Of a DNA stretch of 64,000 bases, positions 20,038-28,735 are shown piece after piece (the stretch's first letter is position 1; each line of letters begins with the position of its first letter). The stretch lies in contig NC_011060.1 in NCBI RefSeq assembly GCF_000020645.1, positions 1,118,501 through 1,182,500 of the forward strand, read 5' to 3'. The position numbers and the translations under genes are program-made. The stretch comes from Pelodictyon phaeoclathratiforme BU-1. GTDB taxonomy: Bacteria > Bacteroidota > Chlorobiia > Chlorobiales > Chlorobiaceae. The notes below the pieces were generated by a model. That model did not search any database. It was not told where the DNA came from and was given only the letters and a program-made list of their open reading frames with translations.

Positions 20038-21273
20038 ATGAAGAAACAATTATTGCCACTGCTTGTTGCTGTCTGCGCAGCCACCGGAACAACATCTCTT
20101 GAAGCAAAAACTATAGCCGGTTCAGACAATGCTGAGGTCAGGGGAGTGCAGGCGCTCTCGCTGAGGAAGGCCATGGAGGGTTATGCACGGCAGTACGACA
20201 ATCTCAGGTTGGTTGAACAAAAATGCCCTCGTGATTACAGGCTTGTTCAGCTCTGTTTGCTGCTCGATACCAGCAACAGTATGGACGGACTGATCAATCA
20301 GGCAAAGAGCCAGTTATGGCAGATCGTCAACGAACTTTCAAGAATGCATAAACGGGGCGAAAACATTCGGCTTGAGGTCGCGCTCTATGAATATGGCAAC
20401 AACAACCTTCCGGCAACGTCGGGATATATCCGTCAGGTGACTCCGTTTACGGAAAACCTCGACCTGCTTTCCGAAGCGCTTTTCTCTCTCGACACCAACG
20501 GCGGTTCGGAGTATTGCGGGCATGTTATCGGCAGCAGCCTGAACCAGTTGCAGTGGAATAGTTCCCGGGAAGGTCTGAAAATGATTTTCATTGCGGGTAA
20601 TGAACCGTTCAACCAGGGATCGATTGATTACGATGTGGCTTGCCGGTGGGCTGCCGGAAAGGATATCGTGGTCAACACCATCTACTGTGGGGACTACCGT
20701 GAAGGTATCGGATCATTCTGGCAGAGAGGGGCCGTTTTGGGTGGTGGCAGCTACTTTGCCATCGACAGCGACAGGGATGCAGGAGGTATTCCGACACCTT
20801 ATGATCATGATCTGGTACTGTTGAACAGCCGGATCAACAGCACCTATGTACCCTATGGCAAGGCTGGAAAAGAGAGCATTGCCCGCCAGTCGCAGCAGGA
20901 CGCGAACGCTGCAAAACTTTCCGCACCCGTTTCGGCAGCAAGGAGTGTCTCAAAAGGATCGAGTCTTTACAAGGCTTCGGAGTGGGATCTGGTCGATGCA
21001 GTGGAAGAGAAAAAAATAACAACCGGTCAGCTCAAGAAGGAAGAACTGCCGGAAGAGCTGCGGAAGATGAACACCGGTCAACTGAACGGCTATGTTCAGC
21101 AAAAAAAGAGAGAGCGGGAAGAGGTGAAAGCGCAGATTACAGAACTGAGCCGGAAACGGGATGCCTATATCCTGCAGAAACAGAAACAAAATGCTGGTGA
21201 ACAGAGCCTCGGCTCAGTCATTCTCAAAAATCTGAGGGCCCAGGCCGAAGCCAAAAACTTCAGGTTCAAGTAA
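20038..21273 (+). CDS. Exported von Willebrand factor A domain protein
   Basis: From the ATG at 20038 the protein has 411 residues and a signal peptide (KKQLLPLLVAVCAATGTTSLEA); the frame is open to 19837 but that part has no signal character. A VWA domain spans about 75-290 with the metal-site motif DTSNSMDG. Two neighbouring aromatic/glycine segments (EYCGHVIG, GGGSYFAIDSD) are likely metal-site loops. The C-terminus is charged and coiled-coil-like with repeated KR/E pairs. It is probably periplasmic and binds partner proteins. I cannot assign a pathway. Confidence 0.8.
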   Translation: MKKQLLPLLVAVCAATGTTSLEAKTIAGSDNAEVRGVQALSLRKAMEGYARQYDNLRLVEQKCPRDYRLVQLCLLLDTSNSMDGLINQAKSQLWQIVNELSRMHKRGENIRLEVALYEYGNNNLPATSGYIRQVTPFTENLDLLSEALFSLDTNGGSEYCGHVIGSSLNQLQWNSSREGLKMIFIAGNEPFNQGSIDYDVACRWAAGKDIVVNTIYCGDYREGIGSFWQRGAVLGGGSYFAIDSDRDAGGIPTPYDHDLVLLNSRINSTYVPYGKAGKESIARQSQQDANAAKLSAPVSAARSVSKGSSLYKASEWDLVDAVEEKKITTGQLKKEELPEELRKMNTGQLNGYVQQKKREREEVKAQITELSRKRDAYILQKQKQNAGEQSLGSVILKNLRAQAEAKNFRFK

Positions 21274-21284
21274 ATCTGCACTCC

Positions 21285-21322
21285 GTTGAAAAGAGAGCCC
21301 TGCAGAGGGCTTTCTTTTCAAC
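21285..21322. terminator. Long hairpin after the VWA gene
   Basis: GTTGAAAAGA...AGCCCT pairs with AGGGCT...TCTTTTCAAC around the loop GCAG, giving a long stem 12 bases after the stop codon. The right arm holds T-rich sequence, consistent with an intrinsic terminator usable on both strands (rsgA converges from the right). Confidence 0.8.
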
Positions 21323-21460
21323 TATTGCGTCAATTTCGGAAGTGTTCTTTATGATCATTTGATACACTGTTTTATTTGTAGGATTTATGCTTATCGGTAA
21401 GGTGAGTAGCAGCGGGGATTGAAACCCATTCGCATGAGTCGGTTGTCCGATCCAGCTCAT

Positions 21461-22522
21461 TCATCTTTTCAGATTCTTCTTTGCTGTCTTGATGAAGCGT
21501 CCGAATGCCTTATCCTTTTTCCGCTTCTCCAGGTAGGACATCTCATAGTGTTCTGACTCTTTCCGGAGCTTCAGATAGCCTGCATAGCGCTCTTCACTCA
21601 ACTCTCCACCTGCAATTGCAGCAAGAACCGCGCATCCTGACTCCTGTGTATGGCTGCAATCGGCATAGCGACAGGCCCCGGCAAGCTCAATAATATCTTC
21701 AAACCCCTTGTTGACTCCTTCACCGGCGCCCAGAAGGCCCAACTCTCTCATTCCGGGCGTATCGATGAACATAACGCCATTGTCAAGCACAATAAGCTGC
21801 CGACGCGTCGTTGTATGTGTGCCTTCTCCCGTTCCACTGACCGCTTTGGTATCAAGATCATTCCGTCCAGTCAGGTGATTGATCATCGTCGTTTTGCCGA
21901 CTCCCGACGAACCAAGCAGGCAACAGGTTTTTCCTGGAAACAATACCTCCCGGAATTCGTCATATCCAGCGCCGGTCAGATTACTGAGTGCGATAATTCT
22001 TGTCGTGATTCCAGCCTCTTTTATAGCCGAAAGCTTCTCCTGCAGTTCAGCGTCGGAGATCAGATCCGTTTTGGCAAGAATGATAATTGGCTCAACATGC
22101 CCGTCAGCCGCCATGACCAGATAGCGGTTCAGTCTCGCCAGATTAAAGTCAAAGTGACAGGACTGGACAATAAATGCGAGATCAATATTGGCTGCAATCA
22201 TCTGGTATTCCACTTCCATGCCGGCACGCTTCCGGCGTAAAAACGTTTTTCGTGGAAAGAGCCCATGGATGATTGCCAGGGTGCCCTCATTATGATACTG
22301 CACACTGACCCAGTCGCCGACACAGGGCAGCTCAACCGATGACTCAACCTGGAAAGAGAACTTTCCCGCAAGTTCGGCAGGAATCTCACCGATTTCATTC
22401 CTGACAAGGTAAGAATTGCGATCAACGGCTGTTATGCGTGCAATGTTCTGACCCTCATGGCGGATGTCATCGATATGTGCTTCGAACCACACGTCAAAGC
22501 CCAGATCACTTAATGTTATCAT
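21461..22522 (-). CDS. rsgA: Ribosome small subunit-dependent GTPase A
   Basis: RsgA is a circularly permuted GTPase that helps mature the 30S subunit. The 353-residue protein has an N-terminal OB-fold part. The G motifs are in permuted order: ILAKTDLI (G4) near 150, then GSSGVGKTTMINHL (G1) near 205, then DTPGMRELGL (G3) near 255. A zinc-binding region follows (ACRYADCSHTQESGC, residues 285-300). Length is usual. It is a single gene. Confidence 0.95.
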   Translation of the reverse strand: MITLSDLGFDVWFEAHIDDIRHEGQNIARITAVDRNSYLVRNEIGEIPAELAGKFSFQVESSVELPCVGDWVSVQYHNEGTLAIIHGLFPRKTFLRRKRAGMEVEYQMIAANIDLAFIVQSCHFDFNLARLNRYLVMAADGHVEPIIILAKTDLISDAELQEKLSAIKEAGITTRIIALSNLTGAGYDEFREVLFPGKTCCLLGSSGVGKTTMINHLTGRNDLDTKAVSGTGEGTHTTTRRQLIVLDNGVMFIDTPGMRELGLLGAGEGVNKGFEDIIELAGACRYADCSHTQESGCAVLAAIAGGELSEERYAGYLKLRKESEHYEMSYLEKRKKDKAFGRFIKTAKKNLKR

Positions 22523-22718
22523 AATCTGTCATTGAAGACTGTTAAGACTGATCTGCCCGATTTTGGAAAAAGAGGGCCATTATTTTTTCGCTAAAGATAA
22601 CGTGTAAATCATTTCGCAAAAACAGCTATTATTTCATCCTGAATCGATTTTACCGTTTTGTTATTTTTTTGTGAATTTATTCAGAGTAAACCGATACCAT
22701 TTTGGGAGTTAAAAGAGA

Positions 22719-23504
22719 ATGAAACTACTGATATTATTGCTGCTTTTCTTTGGCGTGCCGACGCGTTCGGGCGCGCAGGAGATCGACAGAACGCTTTTCG
22801 GCGCCTTGGATACGGCGCTGGTGATCGTTAACCGCTCCTCCGGTGCTGTGACCGATGTGAATCCGGCACTCAGCGCTCGGCGAATGTCTCCCTGCTCAAC
22901 ATTCAAGATTTATAATACTCTTATCGGCTTGCAGCTCGGCCTGATCAAGGGAGCCGATGATCCCTGGTATACATGGGATGGTGTGCATCGGGATATCGAT
23001 GCATGGAATGGCGATTTAACTCTTCGTGAGGCGTTCCGGGTTTCGGCAGTGCCTGCTTTTCAGGCGCTGGCAAGAGCTATCGGGCCTGCACGGATGAAGA
23101 CATATATCGAACGGATCGGCTATGGAAACGGGGATATCTCTGCGGGGATCGATACTTTCTGGCTTCCCCGGAAAGGAAAAACCGGAATGCTCATCAGCGC
23201 CAAAGAGCAGGTCGCGTTATTAAACAAACTGCTTGACGGCAGGCTGCCGTTTTCCGGAAAGCATGTGAAAACACTTCGTGAAGTCATGCTGGTAGCAGAA
23301 ACTCCAAAAGGGAAACTCTATGGCAAGACCGGATCAGGCAAGAGTGCTGACGGCAAAGAAGAGCTCGGATGGTTTGTCGGCTTTCTCGAAAGTGGGGGAG
23401 TCGAGTACGTGTTTGCCTGCAACATCACCGGCGGAGAGCATCCTACAGGAAAAGCCGCCCGCGCTATCGTTGAAAACGTTTTCAGGTCTCAGAATCTTCT
23501 GTAG
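22719..23504 (+). CDS. Class D (OXA-type) beta-lactamase
   Basis: This is a secreted serine beta-lactamase, or a close penicillin-binding relative. The 261-residue protein has a signal peptide (MKLLILLLLFFG ... SGAQ). The class D motifs are in order: STFK with the nucleophile serine and carbamylated lysine near residue 68 (CSTFKIYN), SAV near 110, YGN near 137, and KTGS near 205 followed by GWFVGF. Length matches OXA enzymes. It stands alone with a gap of about 200 bases to rsgA and no regulator or mobile element next to it, which suggests a native gene rather than a recent cassette. Activity against specific drugs cannot be inferred. Confidence 0.92.
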   Translation: MKLLILLLLFFGVPTRSGAQEIDRTLFGALDTALVIVNRSSGAVTDVNPALSARRMSPCSTFKIYNTLIGLQLGLIKGADDPWYTWDGVHRDIDAWNGDLTLREAFRVSAVPAFQALARAIGPARMKTYIERIGYGNGDISAGIDTFWLPRKGKTGMLISAKEQVALLNKLLDGRLPFSGKHVKTLREVMLVAETPKGKLYGKTGSGKSADGKEELGWFVGFLESGGVEYVFACNITGGEHPTGKAARAIVENVFRSQNLL

Positions 23505-23640
23505 ATGCAACGCATCAGCTTCGGTTATGCCGGATCCCCATCTGAAAACTGATTATAATTATTGAATGACAACGCAGGTCGCGTCATGACATGAGGGTGG
23601 TTATCCGGCATACAACTATCTTACTGATGTTTTGTACGCT

Positions 23641-23925
23641 ATGGTGATACATAAAGAGGAACAATCGATAGCAATAAGCACTACAGAGTTGAGGCGTAAC
23701 CTTCGGAAATACCTTGATATCGCAAACAAGGAACGGGTAATTATCCAGTGCGGGAAGAGCGAAACCTTTGAAATTATTCCTGCCCGGAAAATGAGCGACA
23801 TCAACCGGTATTTTTCGGACCCAAAGGTCGTTGAGCATTTACAGCATTCTCTTCAGCAAGTTGAGGAGAGTAAAACCACGGTTCTCAAAAAATCAGATAT
23901 CAATAACCTGCTTGGTCTTGAGTAA
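23641..23925 (+). CDS. Phd/YefM-like antitoxin
   Basis: This 94-residue protein shows the Phd/YefM fold: ISTTELRRNLRKYLDIANKERVIIQ is the family's N-terminal DNA-binding part, here read as ISTTELRRNLRKYLD then ERVIIQCG. An acidic C-terminal helix would bind a toxin. The stop codon overlaps the next ATG (TAATG), the usual antitoxin-toxin coupling. The toxin reading frame that follows is only a stump, so the antitoxin is now orphaned. A TTG three codons upstream is a less likely start. Confidence 0.75.
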   Translation: MVIHKEEQSIAISTTELRRNLRKYLDIANKERVIIQCGKSETFEIIPARKMSDINRYFSDPKVVEHLQHSLQQVEESKTTVLKKSDINNLLGLE

Positions 23926-24005
23926 TGGGGTATACGCTTTTCTACACTGACGTTGCCCGACAGGATACAGAGAAACTTAAAAAAGTTGATGAGAAACGAA
24001 AAGCG
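23925..24005 (+). pseudogene. 5' stump of a RelE/YoeB-type toxin gene
   Basis: Translation starts with GYTLFYTDVARQDTEKLKKV, which looks like the first strand and helix of Txe/YoeB/RelE toxins. After about 26 codons the frame runs into the 3' end of the minus-strand UbiA-type gene and loses all toxin character, so the RNase core is absent. The overlap with the antitoxin stop supports a former toxin-antitoxin operon cut by a deletion or rearrangement. Confidence 0.6.
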
Positions 24006-24875
24006 TTATCTCGAATAAAAGGCGATCAGGCCAAAGGAGAGGAACAGAACAGTTGCGAGGAGAATGGTTACGTCACTGATCTTCCGCATAAACGACTCTT
24101 TGTTCTCTTGGTACATACTGGCGATGACGATCACGGCAGCGTTATTTGCCAGCAGGAAATAGGTGGATCCCGGAAGGATGTTCGTGAAGGTAAACAAGAA
24201 CAGCACGGCTCCGGAGATCACGCTCGTGATGATGAGGAACTGTTTGGTATGCAGAAAGGAAAAGGTGTTGGCTATGGTTTTGATGCCGCTTGAGAGATCG
24301 CCCCGGCGGTCGCGCATGTCCCACATGACCTCGATAAAGAATGCGCAGATAAAGAGATAACCCCAGCAAATCCAGGCCTTCGGTGAAAGTGTCTGACCCT
24401 CAAAAAAGAGGGGAAGAAAGATGATGGCGGTGGCCCAATCGAGCGGAGGGGTGATGTTTTTGACGACGTAGATATCTTTCAGGCGCCGGGCACCGTTCAA
24501 ACGACGGGAGAGCAACGCCGGGAAGCATTTATGGTTATAAAGAAATCCGATCAGAATGATCAGTGCCGTTGTATAGAATGCCTGTTGTCCGAATTGGAAG
24601 GCGATAACGAGTGAGATAAAGGAGAGCAGGTAGAAGGTGACATAGGTGATAAGCGTTTCGTTTTTCCGGGCGTTTTTCAGACCATCAGGGTCATTCGTCG
24701 TATCTTCAACATCATCGGTAAGCCGATTGTCCTGATAGATCGAAAAGGTCAGCAGAAAGACGGTCAAAACAGCCCATCCATTAACCGGGATATCGAAATA
24801 AACAGACCAGCTTGCTGCTCCAATCGCGGAAAGCAGCGAGAGGTGTATTTTATTTCTGAAGAAATAGTTCGGCAC
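24006..24875 (-). CDS. UbiA prenyltransferase-superfamily membrane protein
   Basis: This 289-residue integral membrane protein has about eight to nine hydrophobic segments. The two Asp-rich motifs of the UbiA superfamily are present: QDNRLTDDVED near residue 52 and WDMRDRRGD near 190. These proteins join an isoprenyl chain to an aromatic or other acceptor (quinones, chlorophylls, hemes). The first motif deviates from the canonical NDxxDxxxD, so the substrate is uncertain. No quinone or pigment gene is adjacent. Confidence 0.78.
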   Translation of the reverse strand: MPNYFFRNKIHLSLLSAIGAASWSVYFDIPVNGWAVLTVFLLTFSIYQDNRLTDDVEDTTNDPDGLKNARKNETLITYVTFYLLSFISLVIAFQFGQQAFYTTALIILIGFLYNHKCFPALLSRRLNGARRLKDIYVVKNITPPLDWATAIIFLPLFFEGQTLSPKAWICWGYLFICAFFIEVMWDMRDRRGDLSSGIKTIANTFSFLHTKQFLIITSVISGAVLFLFTFTNILPGSTYFLLANNAAVIVIASMYQENKESFMRKISDVTILLATVLFLSFGLIAFYSR

Positions 24876-25330
24876 GTTGTGTTCCCCCTACCGATTATGA
24901 GATTTTTTGGGTGTTTGTAAAGCAGTTCACTTTTTATTGTGAAGTCATTTTCTGTTTATTCCGTTCCTTCGTGCCATTCCGGATTTCTCCGTTTGAGCAT
25001 TCGTAAATTTACTTAACTCGTCTCATTACCTGAACAAATTATGACGGCCATGACTGGCACCGTAATATGTGGTTCCTTGAGAATCTCACTCGATGCCGTA
25101 CATTTGATGGAACCGCCCCTCCATGAATAAAGTGAGTGACACGTCACCTCAAATCGGATTGTTGTATTCGGGCAGTAATGGTGACCGATGAAGGGGACTG
25201 CTGAGATGATGTACTGCTTGGCGGAAAACGAATTGGGGTTGAATTCCCCGCTGCAAGCGACGGGGGATTCTATTAAACCAAGGGAAGGACGCTCATTTCC
25301 TGGTTAATGAAACTGCTTTATAGGGGGATA
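24876..25330. other. Intergenic stretch of 455 bases without a gene
   Basis: No reading frame with family character is seen on either strand. The right third holds the imperfect hairpin listed separately (25233-25281). The rest looks like spacer or decayed sequence. Confidence 0.6.
25233..25281. repeat. REP-like imperfect hairpin
   Basis: GAATTCCCCG (25241-25250) pairs with CGGGGGATTC (25261-25270) with one G-T pair. The flanks TTGG and CCAA extend it. The CCCCGCTGCAAGCGACGGGG core resembles the hairpins recognised by HUH transposases of the REP/IS200 type. A single copy is seen in this window. Confidence 0.45.
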
Positions 25331-25858
25331 TTAAATAGTTTTGATAGCATTCAAGGCTCCAAGAACTGTTCTTTTCCAGACTCCGGCATTTCCGGCATAG
25401 TTTGTCTTACTGATTGCAGTTATCCATTGTTCCGGTTCTGCTCCTTGCTTCAGCTTATCGTAAAATACTTTTTTTGCAATGAACTTGCAGAAGTGATCAT
25501 AGGACTCTTCGGTATTTTGATACTGCTTGTATTGAGATTTCCATGAAGCGTTGTTTTTTCCTGTTAACCCGAAGTGATTGTTTAATTTTGTTGCAACCCG
25601 TGAGGTACCGGCACCCGACTCAACAAGAGCTATAGCTAATATGACATTGGCTGGAATAGCATATTCTGCGGCTTTTGAGTCAGCATGGTTTTTATGGGTA
25701 ATAACATAATCAGTTGTCACCCTGTTTGCAGCAAGAGCAATGTTTTGGGATGGAATCAGTGAGGTGACGAAAAAGAAGAACAACAAGATTGCTTGATTGA
25801 AATACTTTCGACTAATCTTGTTGGCAAGAAAAATATTATGGTTGGATAATGCAGTCAT
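25331..25858 (-). CDS. Exported glucosaminidase-domain protein (peptidoglycan hydrolase)
   Basis: This 175-residue protein has a hydrophobic N-terminal signal (ILLFFFFVTSLIPSQNIALA). A single lysozyme-like glucosaminidase domain follows. The catalytic glutamate lies in ILAIALVESGAGTS, followed by the family's NNHFGLTGKN motif and a C-terminal FCKFIAKK...YAGNAGVW segment. It should cleave peptidoglycan glycan strands in the periplasm. No flagellar or phage gene is next to it. Confidence 0.82.
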   Translation of the reverse strand: MTALSNHNIFLANKISRKYFNQAILLFFFFVTSLIPSQNIALAANRVTTDYVITHKNHADSKAAEYAIPANVILAIALVESGAGTSRVATKLNNHFGLTGKNNASWKSQYKQYQNTEESYDHFCKFIAKKVFYDKLKQGAEPEQWITAISKTNYAGNAGVWKRTVLGALNAIKTI

Positions 25859-26529
25859 TAATTTTTCGTTATGATTGGTTCTTTGAATATGTGTGAATAT
25901 ACCACAAGGCTATATTCAAATTAAAGTTATCAAAAGCGGTACAGCAACTCCTGTGTGATTTCCAAGCTGATATCTATCTTACCGCTTGACTTATCATGTT
26001 TAAAAGGAGCTCGATAGCATTAATTCAGAATCATATCGGCAAGAAAAAGTGCCTGTATATGCTATTACAAACTTGCAAGGTGTCTCTTGATACCTTGTTT
26101 GTTGATCATATGTGGGTTCGGAGAATGGTGTTGAAGGTTTTGTTAAAACGCTTGACGACAAGAAAAGGAAAAACGCCAGTACAGGATGTATCGTCGTAAT
26201 GCTTTAATGAGCGGTTTACGGAGTAGATGAGTGATCGATCTATCGGGTGAATCATAGGCATTATTTTTTTTATATACTCCAATGTATGAATATATCTCGT
26301 AAAAACAAAAACAATATACACTATAAATGCGTTTCTCCTTTAATATCAAGAAGATAGAGCTCTTCAGGATTTTTAGCAGCGGGGCACCATTTTAACGAAG
26401 AGTATCCAATGGAACCTGGCGAACGGGAAATAGAGCCTATCATCAGGAACGTTGTTTCTGAAAGACAAGCATCATCGTCCTGGATTTTCTGGCCGTTTGA
26501 GTTGCGAAAAAATAAACCGGCTTTTCAGG
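25859..26529. other. AT-rich intergenic stretch without a clear gene
   Basis: About 670 bases with low GC. A short plus-strand frame at 25996-26199 (67 codons) contains LFVDHMWV, which faintly recalls a phage/ICE single-strand-binding family, but the rest gives no support. I treat it as decayed or noncoding. Confidence 0.5.
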
Positions 26530-26883
26530 TTATTTCTTTCTCAGTGCAAGAGCCGTCCAGATTGCCCCGAGCAGATCGATTACCCCAAAGAGAAGGAGCA
26601 TGGGACTTGCAAGGCCAGACCAAACAAAGGCGGTAAAAAAAAGAATGACTGATGCGCGGGCATAGACTGTCCAGTGGAAAAACTCGGTCATCTCCTGGCG
26701 GACTGCCTGAAAGTCGTAAAAAGCCAGGAGGCAGGCGAAGAATCCTGTGACTCGAATCCAGACTTCACCTGTGGCGGCAAAACCAAAAAACATCAAAATG
26801 GGGTTGGGCATTACCATGAGGCCGCAGCCCATAAGCAGCTCATAAATTCCAAATACGAAAACACTTTTCGCTGCATTGCTCAT
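26530..26883 (-). CDS. Small four-helix membrane protein of unknown function
   Basis: The ATG at 26883 is chosen because AAGGAGG stands six bases upstream; the frame is open to 26958 but without such a site. The 117-residue product has four hydrophobic segments, a tryptophan-rich middle (WIRVTGFFACLL) and a lysine tail. I do not recognise a family. It resembles small conserved inner-membrane proteins found next to no particular pathway. Confidence 0.72.
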   Translation of the reverse strand: MSNAAKSVFVFGIYELLMGCGLMVMPNPILMFFGFAATGEVWIRVTGFFACLLAFYDFQAVRQEMTEFFHWTVYARASVILFFTAFVWSGLASPMLLLFGVIDLLGAIWTALALRKK

Positions 26884-27232
26884 TTTTTCCTCCTTAGAGT
26901 TTTTTATCCAGGCTTTGAAGATTATCATTGGGGCCATTGAATGGTTATGCCGTGTCAATGATCATTTTCCAACAGTAACTTTTCCCGCAATATACTGTTT
27001 GCTGTGAATTTATCTTGTGGTCGTCTGTCATGCGGTGGGTAGAAAATGCATTATTCTGTTATAACTGTAGCTATTGGGTCAAGTGGCCTGTTTGTAAAAA
27101 AACGGCAACATCTCTCTTCTGAGTTGAAGAAAGAACAGTTCAAGTGATAACTTGTGAGGACAATAGATAGAGGAACCGTTGTCGCTGGCCAAAACAGATT
27201 CCTCTTTCTCCTCTTCAACACAAGAAGACATT

Positions 27233-28120
27233 ATGACCATTTTACTTGGTAGAGTTGATCGCATCTTTGATTCACTTGAGCATTTCTGGGAGCATAAGCA
27301 GACGAAGCGAACTGCTGCGAATGTTCTGATTATTGCTTTTCTCGCGGCTCTCTTCCTCATAGAGTTTCGTCGTCAGGGATGGCTGCCGGAGGAACTTGCA
27401 TTGATGGTGCCGTCGAGCCACTATTACGCAATTAATATAGCCTTTTCCATGCTGCTTGGCCTTGAAGTTCTTGGCTTGGTTTTCAGTCTTGCGAACTCGC
27501 TTTCAGATTCGGTTGGCAAGCAGTTTGAAATTCTTTCGCTTATTCTGCTTCGGCAATCGTTTGAGGAATTTATCCACTTTAACGAACCTCTGGTGTGGGT
27601 GGAGACATCAAAACCTGTACTGCACATTCTTTCCAATGCTGGCGGTGGTCTTCTGATTTTTCTCCTCCTCGGCCTTTATTACAAACTTCAGCAACATCGT
27701 GTCATTACACAAAGCTCTGTTTCGACAGCAGATTTTATTGCATCAAAAAAGCTGGTTTCGCTTTTGCTTTTAATCACTTTTATCGGAATTGGTATCACTG
27801 ATCTCCTCTTTTACCTCTCATTTAAGCCGATATTTGATTTTTTTGCCATTTTCTACACGGTTCTTGTTTTCAGTGATGTCTTGTTGGTGCTGGTTTCTTT
27901 ACGCTACAGCTCAAGCTATGAAATCCTTTTTCGCAACTCTGGCTTTGCTGTCGCCACAGTGGTTGTTCGGCTTGCACTGACGGCTCCGCCCTTTTTTAAT
28001 GTTCTTCTCGGTATTGGAGCAATGGCTTTTGCTATTGGCATTACCTTTGCCTACAACGGGTTTAAAAAAACAGAGATCGTAAAATCGTTATCTGCAGCTT
28101 TACCGGAAAAAAGCGCATAA
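27233..28120 (+). CDS. Multi-pass membrane protein of unknown function
   Basis: From the ATG at 27233 the protein has 295 residues with about seven hydrophobic segments after a short charged N-terminus (HFWEHKQTKRTAAN). A TTG at 27179 preceded by AGGA could add 18 residues. No catalytic motif stands out. It ends 4 bases before ogt and is likely cotranscribed with it. Confidence 0.7.
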   Translation: MTILLGRVDRIFDSLEHFWEHKQTKRTAANVLIIAFLAALFLIEFRRQGWLPEELALMVPSSHYYAINIAFSMLLGLEVLGLVFSLANSLSDSVGKQFEILSLILLRQSFEEFIHFNEPLVWVETSKPVLHILSNAGGGLLIFLLLGLYYKLQQHRVITQSSVSTADFIASKKLVSLLLLITFIGIGITDLLFYLSFKPIFDFFAIFYTVLVFSDVLLVLVSLRYSSSYEILFRNSGFAVATVVVRLALTAPPFFNVLLGIGAMAFAIGITFAYNGFKKTEIVKSLSAALPEKSA

Positions 28121-28124
28121 AACC

Positions 28125-28592
28125 ATGATTATCTCTTTTCAGCAGACCACTATCGGCAGGGTTGCAGTAGCCGAGCTTGATGGTGCGATAACGAACCTTT
28201 TTTTTGCTGATGAGATTGTGCCGCAACAAGCAGCAGTCGGGGAAACGGAACTGCTCACGCAGGCTTTCCGACAGTTGAATGCCTATCTTCAGGGAGAGTT
28301 GAAAGATTTTACGCTTCCGCTTGCCCCTTCAGGAACACCTTTTATGCAGCGTGTCTGGAAGAATCTCCGCACTATTTCCTATGGATCAACGGCGACCTAT
28401 CAGGATATCGCCCTCGCTTCAGGAAATCCCCATGCAGCGAGGGCGGTGGGGATGGCGAACCACAAAAATCCAATTCCTCTTTTCATACCCTGTCACCGGG
28501 TTATTGGCAGTAAGGGTGCACTTACTGGCTATCGTGGCGGACTCCAGTTGAAAATGGTTCTGCTGGAGCTTGAGCGAAGGGGTTGTGGTTAG
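28125..28592 (+). CDS. ogt: Methylated-DNA--protein-cysteine methyltransferase
   Basis: This protein repairs O6-alkylguanine by moving the alkyl group to its own cysteine. The 155-residue protein has the DNA-binding helix-turn-helix (TISYGSTATYQDIALASGNPHAARAV, read here as YGSTATYQDIA and ARAVGMANHKN). The active site IPCHRVIGSKG lies near residue 125. Length fits the Ogt type without an Ada domain. It follows a membrane protein gene by 4 bases. Confidence 0.95.
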   Translation: MIISFQQTTIGRVAVAELDGAITNLFFADEIVPQQAAVGETELLTQAFRQLNAYLQGELKDFTLPLAPSGTPFMQRVWKNLRTISYGSTATYQDIALASGNPHAARAVGMANHKNPIPLFIPCHRVIGSKGALTGYRGGLQLKMVLLELERRGCG

Positions 28593-28735
28593 TTGAGAAA
28601 TGTGCAAATAATCCAAATTTTCTGGAAGATTGTCTATCGTTATGCAACTTTCAGCAACTTATGTTGTTAATCTGATGTTATGATTGTACAAAGAGATAGG
28701 TGATTGCAAAAGGAGCGTAATTTATTTGTGGCGAG

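Noticed and set aside
21413..21425. GGGGATTGAAAC, similar to the end of some CRISPR repeats
   Set aside because: Only one copy; no spacers, repeats or cas genes nearby.
25996..26199. 67-codon frame with LFVDHMWV
   Set aside because: Only a faint likeness to a phage protein; no start context or neighbours to support it.
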